Positions 35,288 to 48,429 of a stretch of 64,000 nt of DNA are shown piece after piece (position 1 is the first letter of the stretch; the number at the start of each line of letters is the position of its first letter). The stretch covers positions 6,221,717 through 6,285,716 of the forward strand of contig JAQFVV010000056.1 in the NCBI GenBank assembly GCA_028023455.1. Direction: 5' to 3'. The translations under genes were made by a program, and so were the position numbers. The stretch is from Epiperipatus broadwayi. Lineage: Eukaryota; Onychophora; Udeonychophora; Euonychophora; Peripatidae. A model generated the notes under the pieces. It made no database searches, was not told the origin of the DNA, and saw nothing but the letters and a program-made list of their open reading frames with translations.

Positions 35288-36020
35288 ATGTCATTAGAGC
35301 AAAGCAATATTACGGAGTTTGGAATAGAAAACCCACAGGAATGGCCTTTATACATCAAGCAATTAGAATTTTTTTTTAAACTAAACAGCATAATGGAAAA
35401 TGACAAAAAAGTGGCAGCTCTATTGTGTTTAGCTGGACGAAAAGTTATTGAAATTGTGAATAAATTGGGTGATGGGACAGTAACGGATGGAGTACGTTTT
35501 GAAGAATTAATTAAAAAATTAACAGACTATTTTAGTCCGAGGCCCTCTAAACACATTGCCAGATTAGCTCTAAGAAATTGTAGGCAGGCCAAAGAAGAAA
35601 AAATAAAGGATTATAATATAGCTTTAAGGCAGTTAGCTAAAGATTGCGACTACAGAGATTTCGTGGAACAGGCTTTACTAGACCGGTTATTATGAGGAAT
35701 GGCAGACAAAAGACTATATCAAACATTATTAACTGAAGCTGATTTGTTGTATGAACAGGTTATTAAAAAGGAATGGCTTTCGAGGCAATAATATAGCAAG
35801 CTTGCGCTTTTAAAAACAAGGTTGAAGAGCCCAGTAAAATGGCAATATATAAAATTGAAAAAAATTACAAGGAAGGACTGAAGAAAAGATACTAATAAAA
35901 TGTTTCTGCTTTGGAAAAGCAGACCATATAGCAAAGAAGTGCAAGTGGAAGAAAGAAAGCTGCTACAATTGCGGGACGAAAGGTCATTTAGCAGCAGTGT
36001 GTAAAAAGCCTTGTAAAAAA
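35288..36020 (+). pseudogene. gag: gag (capsid and nucleocapsid), broken
   Basis: Capsid-like residues 1-135 run from ATG 35288 (MSLEQSNITEFGIENPQEWP) through SPRPSKHIARLALRNCRQ to an LLDRLL-stop. This is typical of Mag-type gag, where the stop lies where a conserved Cys-Gly normally follows. The frame resumes with GMADKRLYQTLLTEADLLYE. The nucleocapsid near 35900-36010 has two CCHC knuckles. The second (CYNCGTKGHLAAVC) is canonical C-x2-C-x4-H-x4-C. In the first (CFCFGKADHIAKKC) the second Cys sits one residue early, so its zinc ligand spacing is lost. In a live element the protein forms the particle and packages the RNA. Confidence 0.8.
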
Positions 36021-36099
36021 AATATATACAGGAAAAAGATATAGATGTGAAGAACCTAATATTAAGAAAAACATAATAATGCCCATGCAAGACCAATTT

Positions 36100-38690
36100 A
36101 TGATAAAAGTAAAAATATGTAATAGTGAGTTAAATATGGAAGTTGATAGTGGGTCGGGTATATTGCTGCTATGTATAAACGATTGGAAAAAAATCTCGAA
36201 AGCCAACACAAAAGTAAGGTGGAAATACATTTAGCGGTTAATGTAAAAACAGCAATGTGCAAGCCACGTAAAATTTCCTTTTGTGCAAAGGCAAAAGGTA
36301 GAAGACAAGTTAAAACATTTAGTAGCAAGCAGAGTATTAACCCCAGTAGAAGAGGCAGACTGGGCCACACCGATTGTGGTAATAACAAAACCAGATGAGG
36401 AAGTTAGATTATGTGGCGATTACTGTATTACAGTCAACAAATATTTGAATAAAGGTGCATACCCGATACCTAATGTATGCGAAATACTAGCAAATTTGTT
36501 GAAGGCAAAATATTTTGCTAAATTAGACTTAAATTCTGCGTACCATCAGATTAAAGTTACAGAGAACACAGCAAAAATATTAACATTAACCATGCTTTTT
36601 GGGTTATATAAATGCAATGGTTTGCCGTTTGGAATTACTACAGCACCATAATATTTTTCAGGCAAAGTTAAATATGATATTGCAAGAAATTAAAGGGGTG
36701 ACACCATACTATGATGATATATTAATAACGGTGACATCTAGTGGAATTGTAAAAAAGTAGAGTTTTAAAAGTATGTGATAGGTTGAATAGGACAGGTGTA
36801 AAATTAAAACTAGAAAAATGTGTATGGGAAGGAAAAGAATTAAATTTTCTAGGTCATACGATTTCAGATAAAGAAAAGCGCCCTCTGAATGACAAAGTTC
36901 GGGCAGTAAAAAACACAGTAAGACCTAAAAATGTAAAACAGTTGCAAGTGTTTCTAGATCTTGTAAATTTTTTCAAACCTTTCCTGAAAAATAAGGCAAT
37001 GGTAGCAACACCGTTATATGAATTACTATGTAAAGGGCAAACATGGAGCTGGACTGAAACACATGAAAAAGCTTTCAAAAAAACAAAAGATCTATTAGTA
37101 TCGGATAAATTATTAGTGCATTTTGATAGCAATCAAGATGTTAGAATTACTACAGATGCATCAGAATGGGGAGTAGGTGCAATCCTAGCTCATCTGATAG
37201 AGGGATATGAGTACCCTGTGGCATATGCATCCAGAATTTGCCAAAGGCAGAAAGTAATTACAGCCAGATAGATAAAGAGGCGCTGGCAATTATATTTGTG
37301 GTGAAGAAATACCACCAATTTATTTTTGGCCGAAAATTCGAGATAATAACTGATCATAAGCCATTTCTGGGTATTTTCAAAAATGACCAGGAAACTCCAG
37401 AACATTTAAGTCCTCGTATGTTAAGATAGTGTAATATATTGAGTTTATATGATTTTATATTGAAATACAAGAAGGGAAAAGAAATTTCCCATGCGGATGC
37501 TTTATCGAAGTTACCAGATGACAAGGAGCCAATAGAGAGTGAAATTGAGGTAAATTATATTGATAACATGAACTCCGAGGTTGTAAATAATGAAACTGTT
37601 AAGTGGTGGACTAACGAAGATAAAGGATATCGTTTGTTGACAACCTGGATTAAGAAAGGTTGGATCAAATGTAAACCAAATAATTTAGCGATGGAGTTTT
37701 GGGTTAACAGAGAAAACTTATCTATATGTAAGGGATGTATAGTGATGGGGGACAGAGTTGTTACACCTCCAGTAGGTAGAGATAAGGTATTAAGTTTACT
37801 TCACCAAGGTCAGCCAGGCATAGTGCGTGCAAAAGCTTTAGCGTGTAGTTATGTCTAGGACCTCAAATAAATAATGATGTTGAAAAATTCATTAAAAAAT
37901 GTTCACCATGTCAGTCGGAAGGCGCATTGCCAGCTATACAGTATTTATCTTGGCCAAAAGCAGTTAAACTGTGGAAACATCTACATATAGACCATGCAGG
38001 ACCGATTGATGAAAAAATAATGCTAGTTGTGACGGATGCATACTCAAAGTGGATAGAGTGTCACCTGGTAAAGAATACAAGTGCACAGGAAACTATAAAC
38101 TGCTTAAAGACAATATTCTATATACATGGATTTCCGGAAGTGATAATATCGGACAATGCCACAGGATTAGTAAGCGAAGAGCTGAATAAATGTTTGATAG
38201 TTATGGAATCAAACATGTGTATGCACCACCGTATCACCCTGAGTCAAGCGGATTAGTGGAGAATGCTGTAGGACAAATAAAAAAATGTTTAAAGAAGAAT
38301 AAAAATATGAATATACAACAAACTTTATGGGAATTTATTCTGAGACCAGCATTCAACACCATCAACAGCGACAGGGAATCACCAGCAGAACTACTATTGG
38401 GGCAAAAGTTAAGAATTAAGCTAGATATTTTGCATCCCACTGCTCAAAAATTTGTGTGCAAAGAAACAGCTTGAAAATTGTTTGCAATAGGTGATCCAGT
38501 ATGGGTAAGAGATGTTATTCATAAAGTGTGGATAAAAGGAACAATTGAGAAAGTAATATCACACCATATATATAAAATAACAGGACATAATAGATTAAAA
38601 TATAAATGACATGTGAATCACATACATAAAGCGGAACCAGAAGAAATGCAGATGGATATATTCGAGCAACTACAACCATAGGAAATGAGC
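36100..38690 (+). pseudogene. pol: pol: protease, reverse transcriptase, RNase H, integrase; broken
   Basis: The protease active site MEVDSGSGILL lies near 36136. Only about 50 residues separate it from the RT start, so the protease C-terminal half is deleted. RT blocks: DWATPIVVITKP, VRLCGDYCITVNKYL, AKLDLNSAYHQIK, NGLPFGITTAP-stop, and the YDDI catalytic box (PYYDDILITV) at about 36708. The tether and RNase H follow with TTDASEWGVGAILA at about 37151 and ITDHKPFLGIF. Integrase: an N-terminal zinc region whose second His is Gln (LLHQGQPG, then CSPCQ), a core with HIDHAG (37988), IISDNATG (38146) and SGLVENAVG (38249) supplying D, D and E, and a C-terminal GDPVWVRDV. Stops occur near 36648, 36758, 37427, 37856 and 38472. 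Confidence 0.85.
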
Positions 38691-38861
38691 GATAACACAG
38701 AGCAGGAATTCCCAGAAGTGACGCTAGGGGGAGATGAAAAAGAAGAGAGCAATGTTCAACATAAAGCGGAAAAAGGAAATTCGTCTAGACCCATATGCAA
38801 TAAAAGAAACCCTCCCCATTTAAACGATTATGTTTGTGGGAAAAACAATATACTTCTGGAG

Positions 38862-38875
38862 TGAGAGGAGGAAGT
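38862..38875 (+). promoter_or_regulatory. Polypurine tract of the Gypsy element
   Basis: GTGAGAGGAGGAAGT, purine-rich, ends two to three bases before the 3' LTR start, the expected place for plus-strand priming. Confidence 0.7.
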
Positions 38876-38877
38876 AT

Positions 38878-39436
38878 TGTGTTTAATGGTGAAATAAATA
38901 TAACTGTGTAAATATTATTACAGAAGTATATATATATATATATGTTAAACTTAAACTTGTATAAATAGAAATATTTAGAATTTCAAACTTTAATATATAG
39001 AATGGAAATAATTAGACAATTGAAAAAGATAAAAAGCTAAGATTAAAAGGAACTGATAAGAAATTAGACGGGACTACGTAAACTGTATAGGAGAGGATCA
39101 TGGGTCTTTTTGCTGTTTTACCTGATTGGATCAGAGCTAATAATTGTTTTTTGCTGATCAGAACTTACGAGAGAGAAAAACCCAGATTATCGAATCTGAA
39201 GGTTCAAAAATCTGACTAGGGGTAAATATAACAGATCCTCCCGATCTTTTATTATTTTGTACACCTTCAGAGCTCTATGTAGGGTTAAGTTAAACTGATG
39301 TAAATGTTTAATACAATTAACTAAATAAATATTAGTAATTCTCGTGCTGGTAGTTTATTTGTGAAACTAATTTAAATCATTTTAGTAATTTATTGTATGT
39401 TGTTTGTCCCTGTTGTTTCTCTCACGGGGCGGATAC
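38878..39436 (+). repeat. Gypsy 3' LTR
   Basis: It runs from TGTGTTTAATGGTGAAATAA to TCACGGGGCGGATAC, colinear with the 5' LTR. Confidence 0.9.
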
Positions 39437-40650
39437 TTTATACTATTTACAAAACATTTGTAAAAGTAATTCATTTTTACAGTGCATAATTTTCATATAC
39501 TAAACATGCTCCATATAGTATAAGTTTTGTAGCACTTTATTATAAATATGTAATTAAATGAGTAATTCAATTCTCAATGATATTCTCAATCTCAATTAAT
39601 TCATATAACTGATGGCTTACTACAATTCAAATATGAAAAGAATCTATGTAATATATAATCATGTAAAAATTACTATAAATATATTTAGAAATATATACAT
39701 AATAATTCAATTTAATACTTCTAATACACAAATTGTTGTTACTAAGTAAAACCTAAATAAAAATATAACTGATAGTATTTTCTAAATTGACATCTAAGTA
39801 AAAATATATATGAAATAAAATAAATATATAAATTGTAGACAATACAAGAGTATGTAGACTATACAAATATGGCAATAAAACTTCATTATGTTTTTTTTTT
39901 TTTTTGCTAAGTCAGGTTTTTAATAGAGAGTATCTTTATCAAAGCAAGAGTACAATATGCTTAACAAGTCCACATGTGTATAAACTATAAATTGAATAAC
40001 CCATTATTGGAAAAAAGAATTGGCTATGACATTTCATTAAACAAGCAGTTCTTCTTAAGAAAAATGTCATTGGCTTTAATATTAATGGCATTTTTGGAAT
40101 TAATTAAATACTAATCTTCTTTAATCTTACATTTCCAAGATTATTTTCCAAATAAAAACATTTGGCGTCATTATGTTTAAAGAAACACAAGAACTGCTTA
40201 TTTAATGCAATGACATTCTTCTATTCGATAATGGATTGTTCAATTTATACTTTTTACACATATGGGTTTGCTAAATTTATTGTAGTCTTATTTTGATAAA
40301 AATATTCTACATTGAAAACCTAGTCTTACCAAAAAAAAATAATTAAAGTTTGACAACTGTATTTCTATTGTTGACGTACTCTTGTGTAATTATTATTACC
40401 ATCATTGTTATTATTAGAATTAAATAGTCTTAAAATCAATAAGTACTATTTTTGGAACAATGAACACTCAAAGCACTGTCTACATTAAATTTACTGTCTA
40501 CATTAAATTCAATTACATGTCTTATAATAACATTGTCTAATTGCAAAGTAAAACAAATCCATTTTAAAATTATAACTTTATATATATATATATATAAATA
40601 AATATTTGAAAACCAGGCACTCTTCACAAACCTGGGAGCTTAATTGTAAT
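39437..40650. other. Unassigned AT-rich DNA
   Basis: I see no gene or element. A T-tract is at 39890-39905 and a small direct repeat (CTGTCTACATTAAATT) at about 40476-40510. Confidence 0.5.
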
Positions 40651-41344
40651 TATAGAGGATTTGAACTCAGATTTTCAAGCACCCTTCAACTTTCCACACT
40701 ATCTCATACAACTGATACATATGACCACACACATGTAGAAAAGATTAATAATCATCAATATACGTATTTCATGCTAAACCAGCACTCATCAGTTGGTCCA
40801 CTATCATCTCTCACACATATATATAATCAATGCTCAGTTTATATTAAGATAGTAAATCTTCATACTTTAATGGAAAGGCTTCAATCCACTGCAACCTCCA
40901 ACTTTTCAGCCATCTATCATATCATTGAAAATCTGATGATGAAAACTCAAATCCCATGCTGATGCCAATATTATTGTCATGCCCATGTTGACCCGAAGTC
41001 ACTCTGATCCCTCATGTATGTATAATATTGGCATCAGCATGGGATTTGAGTTTTCATCATCAGATTTTCAATGATATGGATGGCTGAAAAGTTGGAGGTT
41101 GCAGTGGATTGAAGCCTTTCCATTAAAGTATGAAGATTTGCTATCTTAATATAAACTGAGCAGTGATTATATATATGTGTGAGAGATGATAGTCTGGACC
41201 AACTGATGAGTGCTGGTTTAGCATGAAATACGTATATTGGTGATTATTAATCTTTTCTACATGTGTGTGGTCATATGTATCAGTTGTATGAGATAGTGTG
41301 GATAGTTGAAGGGTGCTTGAAAATCTGAGTTCAAATCCTCTATA
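40651..41344. repeat. Near-perfect palindrome related to the split inverted-repeat element
   Basis: The left arm 40651-40973 (TATAGAGGATTTGAACTCAG to CCATGCTGATGCCAATAT) is almost exactly complementary to 41023-41344, with a 49-base spacer holding TGTTGACCCGAAGTCACTCT. Sequence blocks (CGTATTTCATGCTAAACCAG; TTCATACTTTAATGGA-AGGCTTCAA) are shared with 18764-20133, so both belong to one family. The outer ends, read outward, contain GAGTTCAAATCCTC, a possible Pol III B box. The 118-residue frame at 40606-40962 lies within the left arm and is not supported as a gene. Confidence 0.8.
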
Positions 41345-41373
41345 CTTATTTTATATATATATATATATATACT

Positions 41374-41409
<36 letters not shown>

Positions 41410-42228
41410 GAAGTAGATTTAAATAATGACAAATCAGTATAGATATTTATACAAACTTATTTAAGTTACCATTAATTCACATTTACAAAACAGAATCTCC
41501 AAGTATTCATCTTCATAACTTTGTAAGCAACTGCTATAGTCATTGTAAATCTGTAATATTACAATTAAACAACACTAATGAATATGTAATATTTTTGATT
41601 TGTGAAGTCTTCAAATGCTACGTACATTATATTTAAGTACATTTTATATAAACACTTCACTCCAAAATAATAAAAAAATGAATTCACTTTCAGCTGTGTT
41701 GCCATATACATGTAAAAGTAAGCAGATTTAAACAATGACAATTATGAGATCCAACAACCAACTTAAATAAATATCATTAGATAAATCTGTTTCATGTATA
41801 TTGTAATGGCATGGAAAATCTTCAGGGGTGAACTTGAGATGATGATACTCATCATCATCAATCCTAGTTAATGATTCAAATTCAATGAACTAATGTAATT
41901 TAAATTTACAAATAATCTAATGAGTATGCAATGAGCCCGAGATCAGCACAGTACTTAGTATAAGTTCATGATCATTAATGACTAGATTTGAAATGGGTTT
42001 CCTATAGACTAGGCTGATTATTTAATCCTTACCATCTTGGGCAGATTATTTAAAAAATAATTTGGATGCAAAAACTTAAGTGCTAATCCATAAGCATATA
42101 ATAAAAAAATTAATGCTGTGATACTAAAACATTGTATACTGGTCAACTATAAACTTAATTTCTAAATAAATAATTAAAATAAAATGTAAAGCATGGATTT
42201 TAAAGAATATTCCCTTTGTGACATGTAT

Positions 42229-42254
42229 CATCATCATCATCATCATCATCATCT
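42229..42254. repeat. (ATC)n microsatellite
   Basis: ATCATC repeats run for about 26 bases within R3 copy 1; the second copy has only ATCATGATC at the same place, so the array expanded after the copies separated. Confidence 0.9.
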
Positions 42255-42885
42255 AGATGTCAATAAAATTAAACATAACCCTCTTTTATATAACAGACCA
42301 TTATGCATGAATCCAGCTTAGAGAATACAATTGTTGCTGTGAACAAGAGATAAATACAAACATATAATATTGTAAAACTATTTAGGATTGAGTGAATTCA
42401 CTGGAATAATTTTAACAATGAAATATATATTTATTAATAACAATTAAATTAAAATGAAAATAAGATGGTTGATAGAATACAGCTATACATATAAATTAAG
42501 CCTTATGATTTTGATTAATACAAAAAGAAATCCTCTATTATATTGTAATTCATATATATGTCTCAATGCCTATATAACACACATCTAAATATTAGCATTT
42601 CGATGTGCGGTAATATATAAAATGAATATATTTGAAGTGTCATATAATGAAAAAAATAAGCTATCACATTTTAATGATATATAAACAATGACTGTTTTCA
42701 CATATATATATGTGGGTATCCATGAAAATGTGTGTGCACACTGACATTTATATCATATATTTTAATTTGCTGAAATAAACTTATTTATAATATACTTTTC
42801 ACAATTAATTCAAAGTTGGAAACATAAAATTCACACATAGGTATATATATAATATTATGAATCAAAGTTATTAATTCATTATTTC

Positions 42886-42950
<65 letters not shown>
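42886..42950. repeat. (AAT)n microsatellite
   Basis: About 21 uninterrupted AAT units. R3 copy 2 has only TTTCTAATAGTAAAAA here, so this is a copy-specific expansion. Confidence 0.97.
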
Positions 42951-43269
42951 TTTTACTTTTTTAAAAAAAGTAATATTAATTCTTGGACAGTAATTCATAA
43001 GTTTTTTTTTCAGGTTATTTCTAATTAATTGTAAAGGTCTTTAAAAATACTCCAGCAAGTCCCTGCTCTCCATAATCTAGAATGATTTTTGAAGTTGACT
43101 TTTTTTTTCCAAAATAATATCATCTATGAAGCAATCCTTTTGTTTTTAGACTTTTAATTCAAGTAAAAATTATTTACTTGTTTTACTTTCAAACTAGATT
43201 TTAGCTGCCAATTTCAATAAATTATTTGCATCATTCTCAATATATATAACACTCTCTACTCACCAGCTG

Positions 43270-43640
<371 letters not shown>

Positions 43641-43700
43641 AACAGTACATTTATCTGTGTTTCTCTGCATACAGATAAAACAGTATACATATAAGCTACT

Positions 43701-45262
43701 TCAGCAAGGTGATGGACTCTTTGGGTAAGCTGGTGGCTTGTAAAGCCATAAACTAACTTATTGTCATCTTTGGGAAAGGTATAATGAAAGTATATTGGCA
43801 TTCAATCAGTTGTATGCAGACTTTTATCATTTCATGAACTTCAGGCAAGCCAGCTGTATAGAACACATTGTGAGCTATAGAACACAAAAAAGACCCTTTA
43901 CTTCCATGTGATTCCAAACTCTACTATTGAAACCCTAGCAGCAGTTGATTTGGCTTCTCTGCACCTTCAGTTATAACTTCATAGTCCTCATGTATTCATC
44001 ATCTATAAAAGCTTTAAAAACTCCCCTCTAATTTTTCTTCAACCTTTTTATAGTCAGGGTGGAATAAAAAACAGTAATTAAAAGTAACATCTTGATTGAA
44101 AAAAGTTAATAATTCTTTTCAATTCACATAATTCTTTCAAAAACAACTTTGTAACATTTTTATCAAAATATGTTATACAAACATTAATTAAAAAATTGCT
44201 AATCAAAATAGATAGTGAAATTTTATAATTATCAGTATATTTATTGTAACATAAAAACATGCTTGCTTTAATTTCAAATCAGAATTAATAAAATATTAAT
44301 CGAGCCTTTTCAAAATGTTTAATTTATAATTTTTTTTAATTCAAAATTATTTAATCCTTAACTGTTATTCCAGTATATGATAAAAAATATCTACAAAAAA
44401 TTTAGTCTGGATTTATTTCTACTTTCTTTTCAATTTTATGTATACACGCACACACATTACTATGTTGTATTCCACAAATCATAACTGTCTCATATCCTTT
44501 CTTCATGCAGGAAAGAAAAAAAAATTAAACACCAATGTAATGATATTTTACATAATATACATATATAATCAAAACAAAGCTCATACCTCAAACTATGTAT
44601 TCATCAATTTTTTTGAGATTTGATAGCATCTGATAGTTAACGGAATAAAAAGTGACCTGCAATTCTAAGATAAAGAATGTATTCAATGGACTATAAGTAC
44701 ATGATGCACCATGATCAACAAGAGGGATATCTCAATTTAAACACTATAAGCTACCACAATCCTTGTAATAAAATAAAAATGCAAAAATCATTGCAAAGGC
44801 CAACTCCCTTCAATCTTAGGAACTGGAAAATACAAAACTATGACTTGCTCATTTTCTTAAAAACTTAGGAACTGGAATAATGGCAGGAAATCAGAACGTG
44901 GGTTGGAGCAATGTTTGAGATAGAACAGTCCATGGAGTTTCATGAAAATGTATCCCCAAGCCAATGACAAAATCCTCCATCCATTATCAAAATTGAAAAA
45001 ATAGCTAACTAAACTCCAACAGTCACAAACCCCATCAAATGTCTCCCAAATCATAATTTTCTATTCAACTCAAAACACAAACATTTTAAATATATATTAA
45101 CCACTATTTTATAACTTATAATCATCAATACCCTTGTCACATTTTTCTCAGTAATTTTTTTTATGTTAATTTTGCATAAAATGTGATTTTTTTTTATCTC
45201 AGATGTGGTTATATTTGAGATCAAATTAAATATGTCTGTGGTAATTGCCAACAACAACGATA
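43701..45262. other. Unassigned DNA between the R3 copies
   Basis: No coding frame is supported. The composition is slightly less AT-rich at 43700-43980, but I recognise nothing. Confidence 0.45.
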
Positions 45263-46746
45263 CATAAAATCTTCACCTGGAAATATGGGGTGATGGTAGT
45301 AATCATCATCAACCCCACTTAAAGACTCAAATTTAATAAATTAATTTAAATTTAAATTTACAAATAATATAATGACCTTGCAATGAGCCTGAGAGATCAG
45401 CATAGACCTAACTATAAGTTCACCAGCATTACACAAAAGTAATAATCTTTCATCTTCATTAATGATCATCAATAAAAATAAATCAACAGTCAATCTTGGG
45501 ACTGGAATTGAAATGGGTCTACTATAGACCAGGCTAATTATTTAGCCCTTGCCAGCTTGGAGCAGATTATTTAAAAATTAATTTGAATGGACAAACTTAA
45601 ATGCTAACCTATAAAAATATAACAAAAAAATAATGCTGGGATACTAAACCATGCTAATCATCATCAATGCTCTGGCCATTTAAAACCATTAATGTTCTGG
45701 TAATTGTAAACTTAATTTTTAAATAAATAATTAAAATTAAATGTAGTGCACGAACTTTAAATGGTATTCCCTTTGCAGTGTCCAGCATCATGATCTGGAT
45801 GTCGATAACACTAAACATAAACCATTTTTATACAACAGACTGTTATGCATGAATCCAACTGAAAGAGGAAAAGCTCTATAACTGATACTATGATCAAGAG
45901 ATATAATACAAACATGTATTCAACAACTATTTAGAACTGAGTAAATTCTCTGGAATAACTTTAACAATGAAATATAAATTTATTAACAACAATTACATTA
46001 AAATAAAACTCAATTCATAAGAATATTACTATACATACAAATTAAGTCATCTAATTTTGATTACTACAAAAAGAAATTTACTATTACATTGCAACTTACA
46101 TATAGATGTCAATATCTACATAAAAAACACCTAAATATAAGCACACAGATATACAGTATAATATATAATGAACATATTTGAATTGTCACATAATAAAAAA
46201 TAAGCTTTCACCTTTTAATGATATATACATAATGATTGTCTTCACACATATATGTGGGTACCCATGGAAATCTGTGTGCACACTGTCATTTATCATATTT
46301 TAATTTATCAAAATAATAAACATATTAAAAATATATTTTTCACAATTAATTACATATTGAAATTCACACATACATGTTTATATAAAAGAATATTATAAAT
46401 CAAATTTATTAATTCATTATTTCTAATAGTAAAAAAATGTTTTTCCTTAAATTTATTAAAAAAAGTAATATTAATTCTTTGACAGTCCTTCATAAAAGTT
46501 TTTCCTTTTTTCATTGTAAACATCTTTAAAAACACTTCAGAAAATCCCTCTCTAACCTAGAAAGAATTTTGGAATTATTATTTTTTTTTTTTTTTTCAGA
46601 ATAAAATCAAACATGAATCAATGTTTTTAGACTTTTAATTCAAGTAAAAATTCTTTACTTATTTTACTTTTAAAGTAGAGATTTTAATTGACATTTTCAA
46701 TAAATTATTTAAAATAATATAGTTCATAATATATATATATATATAT
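45263..46746 (+). repeat. Dispersed repeat R3, copy 2 (left part)
   Basis: It is homologous to 41815-43230. It stops at a TA run (46728-46746). The R3 sequence ATAACACTCTCTATTCACCAGCTGTA resumes at 48377 after the 409-bp array, and the terminal GCTTCTCTGCATATAGATAAAACAGTATACAT appears at 51936. The copy is therefore broken at least twice. Confidence 0.65.
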
Positions 46747-48368
46747 GTCCACAGATGGCGTCCTACCAAAAACACCTATCAAGCGTATATTTCGTTTACA
46801 TAAACGTCAGAGTAGTTAGTATTCACTATCTCTAACTATAATTCCACTTTCAGATCATGATTTCAAGCTATTTGCTATCGTCAGTGAAAGACAGGAATAA
46901 AGAAACTAGATCTAAATACAAACTCTGAGCGTTTATGAAACAATTTCTATTCAGCTTGCAAGCGTGAATTTTTTAGACACGTAATGTCTTCAAACTCAGC
47001 ATAGCAAACCAGATAGCTATATGGGTCTGATCTCAGTTCAGCATCACCACATAGTAGAAGCCTCTGCAATCTATATCATTGCAAGAAAGACCTCAAAGGT
47101 ACATTTATGATAAACAAAAATGCAAGTTAAAAAACTTGCTAACGCTTGTATTTATGTCCACAGATGGCGTCCTACCAAAAACACCTATCAAGCGTATATT
47201 TCGTTTACATAAACGTCAGAGTAGTTAGTATTCACTATCTCTAACTATAATTCCACTTTCAGATCATGATTTCAAGCTATTTGCTATCGTCAGTGAAAGA
47301 CAGGAATAAAGAAACTAGATCTAAATACAAACTCTGAGCGTTTATGAAACACTTTCTATTCAGCTTGCAAGCGTGAATTTTTTAGACACGTAATGTCTTC
47401 AAACTCAGCATAGCAAACCAGATAGCTATATGGGTCTGATCTCAGTTCAGCATCACCACATAGTAGAAGCCTCTGCAATCTATATCATTGCAAGAAAGAC
47501 CTCAAAGGTACATTTATGATAAACAAAAATGCAAGTTAAAAAACTTGCTAACGCTTGTATTTATGTCCACAGATGGCGTCCTACCAAAAACACCTATCAA
47601 GCGTATATTTCGTTTACATAAACGTCAGAGTAGTTAGTATTCACTATCTCTAACTATAATTCCACTTTCAGATCTAAAAAACTTAAAATTCACGCTTGCA
47701 AGCTGAATAGAAATTGTTTCATAAACGCTCAGAGTTTGTATTTAGATCTAGTTTCTTTATTCCTGTCTTTCACTGACGATAGCAAATAGCTTGAAATCAT
47801 GATCTGAAAGTGGAATTATAGTTAGAGATAGTGAATACTAACTACTCTGACGTTTATGTAAACGAAATATACGCTTGATAGGTGTTTTTGGTAGGACGCC
47901 ATCTGTGGACATAAATACAAGCGTTAGCAAGTTTTTTAACTTGCATTTTTGTTTATCATAAATGTACCTTTGAGGTCTTTCTTGCAATGATATAGATTGC
48001 AGAGGCTTCTACTATGTGGTGATGCTGAACTGAGATCAGACCCATATAGCTATCTGGTTTGCTATGCTGAGTTTGAAGACATTACGTGTCTAAAAAATTC
48101 ACGCTTGCAAGCTGAATAGAAATTGTTTCATAAACGCTCAGAGTTTGTATTTAGATCTAGTTTCTTTATTCTTGTCTTTCACTGACGATAGCAAATAGCT
48201 TGAAATCATGATCTGAAAGTGGAATTATAGTTAGAGATAGTGAATACTAACTACTCTGACGTTTATGTAAACGAAATATACGCTTGATAGGTGTTTTTGG
48301 TAGGACGCCATCTGTGGACATAAATACAAGCGTTAGCAAGTTTTTTAACTTGCATTTTTGTTTATCAT
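46747..48368. repeat. 409-bp monomer array with head-to-head inversion
   Basis: GTCCACAGATGGCGTCCTAC starts at 46747, 47156 and 47565, an exact 409-base period. The first two monomers are full and differ at one noticed base (CAATTTC against CACTTTC near 46943/47352); the third stops at about 47674. After a short junction (TAAAAAACTTAA) the same unit runs in reverse: a partial unit to 47910, a full unit to 48319, and a 49-base remainder to 48368. Arms are over 99 percent identical by eye. Each unit carries an internal short palindrome (GCAAGTTAAAAAACTTGC) and no open frame; the 68-residue frame at 48247-48453 is an artefact. TA runs flank both sides. Confidence 0.9.
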
Positions 48369-48429
48369 ATATATATATATAACACTCTCTATTCACCAGC
48401 TGTAATTTATTTATATATATATAGAGAGA

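Larger units (their letters stand above)
34617..39436 (+). mobile_element. Ty3/Gypsy retrotransposon, Mag-like clade, two LTRs, inactive
   Basis: This 4.8-kb unit has 5' and 3' LTRs of about 560 bases in direct orientation and gag-protease-RT-RNase H-integrase order. The integrase comes last, as in Ty3/Gypsy. The gag style and the K02A2.6-type pol match the Mag-like clade. By eye the LTRs differ at roughly 30 positions (about 5 percent), so the insertion is moderately old. No env-like frame follows integrase. The flanks TTTGT before and TTTAT after are at best an imperfect 5-bp target duplication. Coding regions hold several stops and frame changes, and the protease-to-RT segment is shortened, so the element cannot be autonomous. 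Confidence 0.9.
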
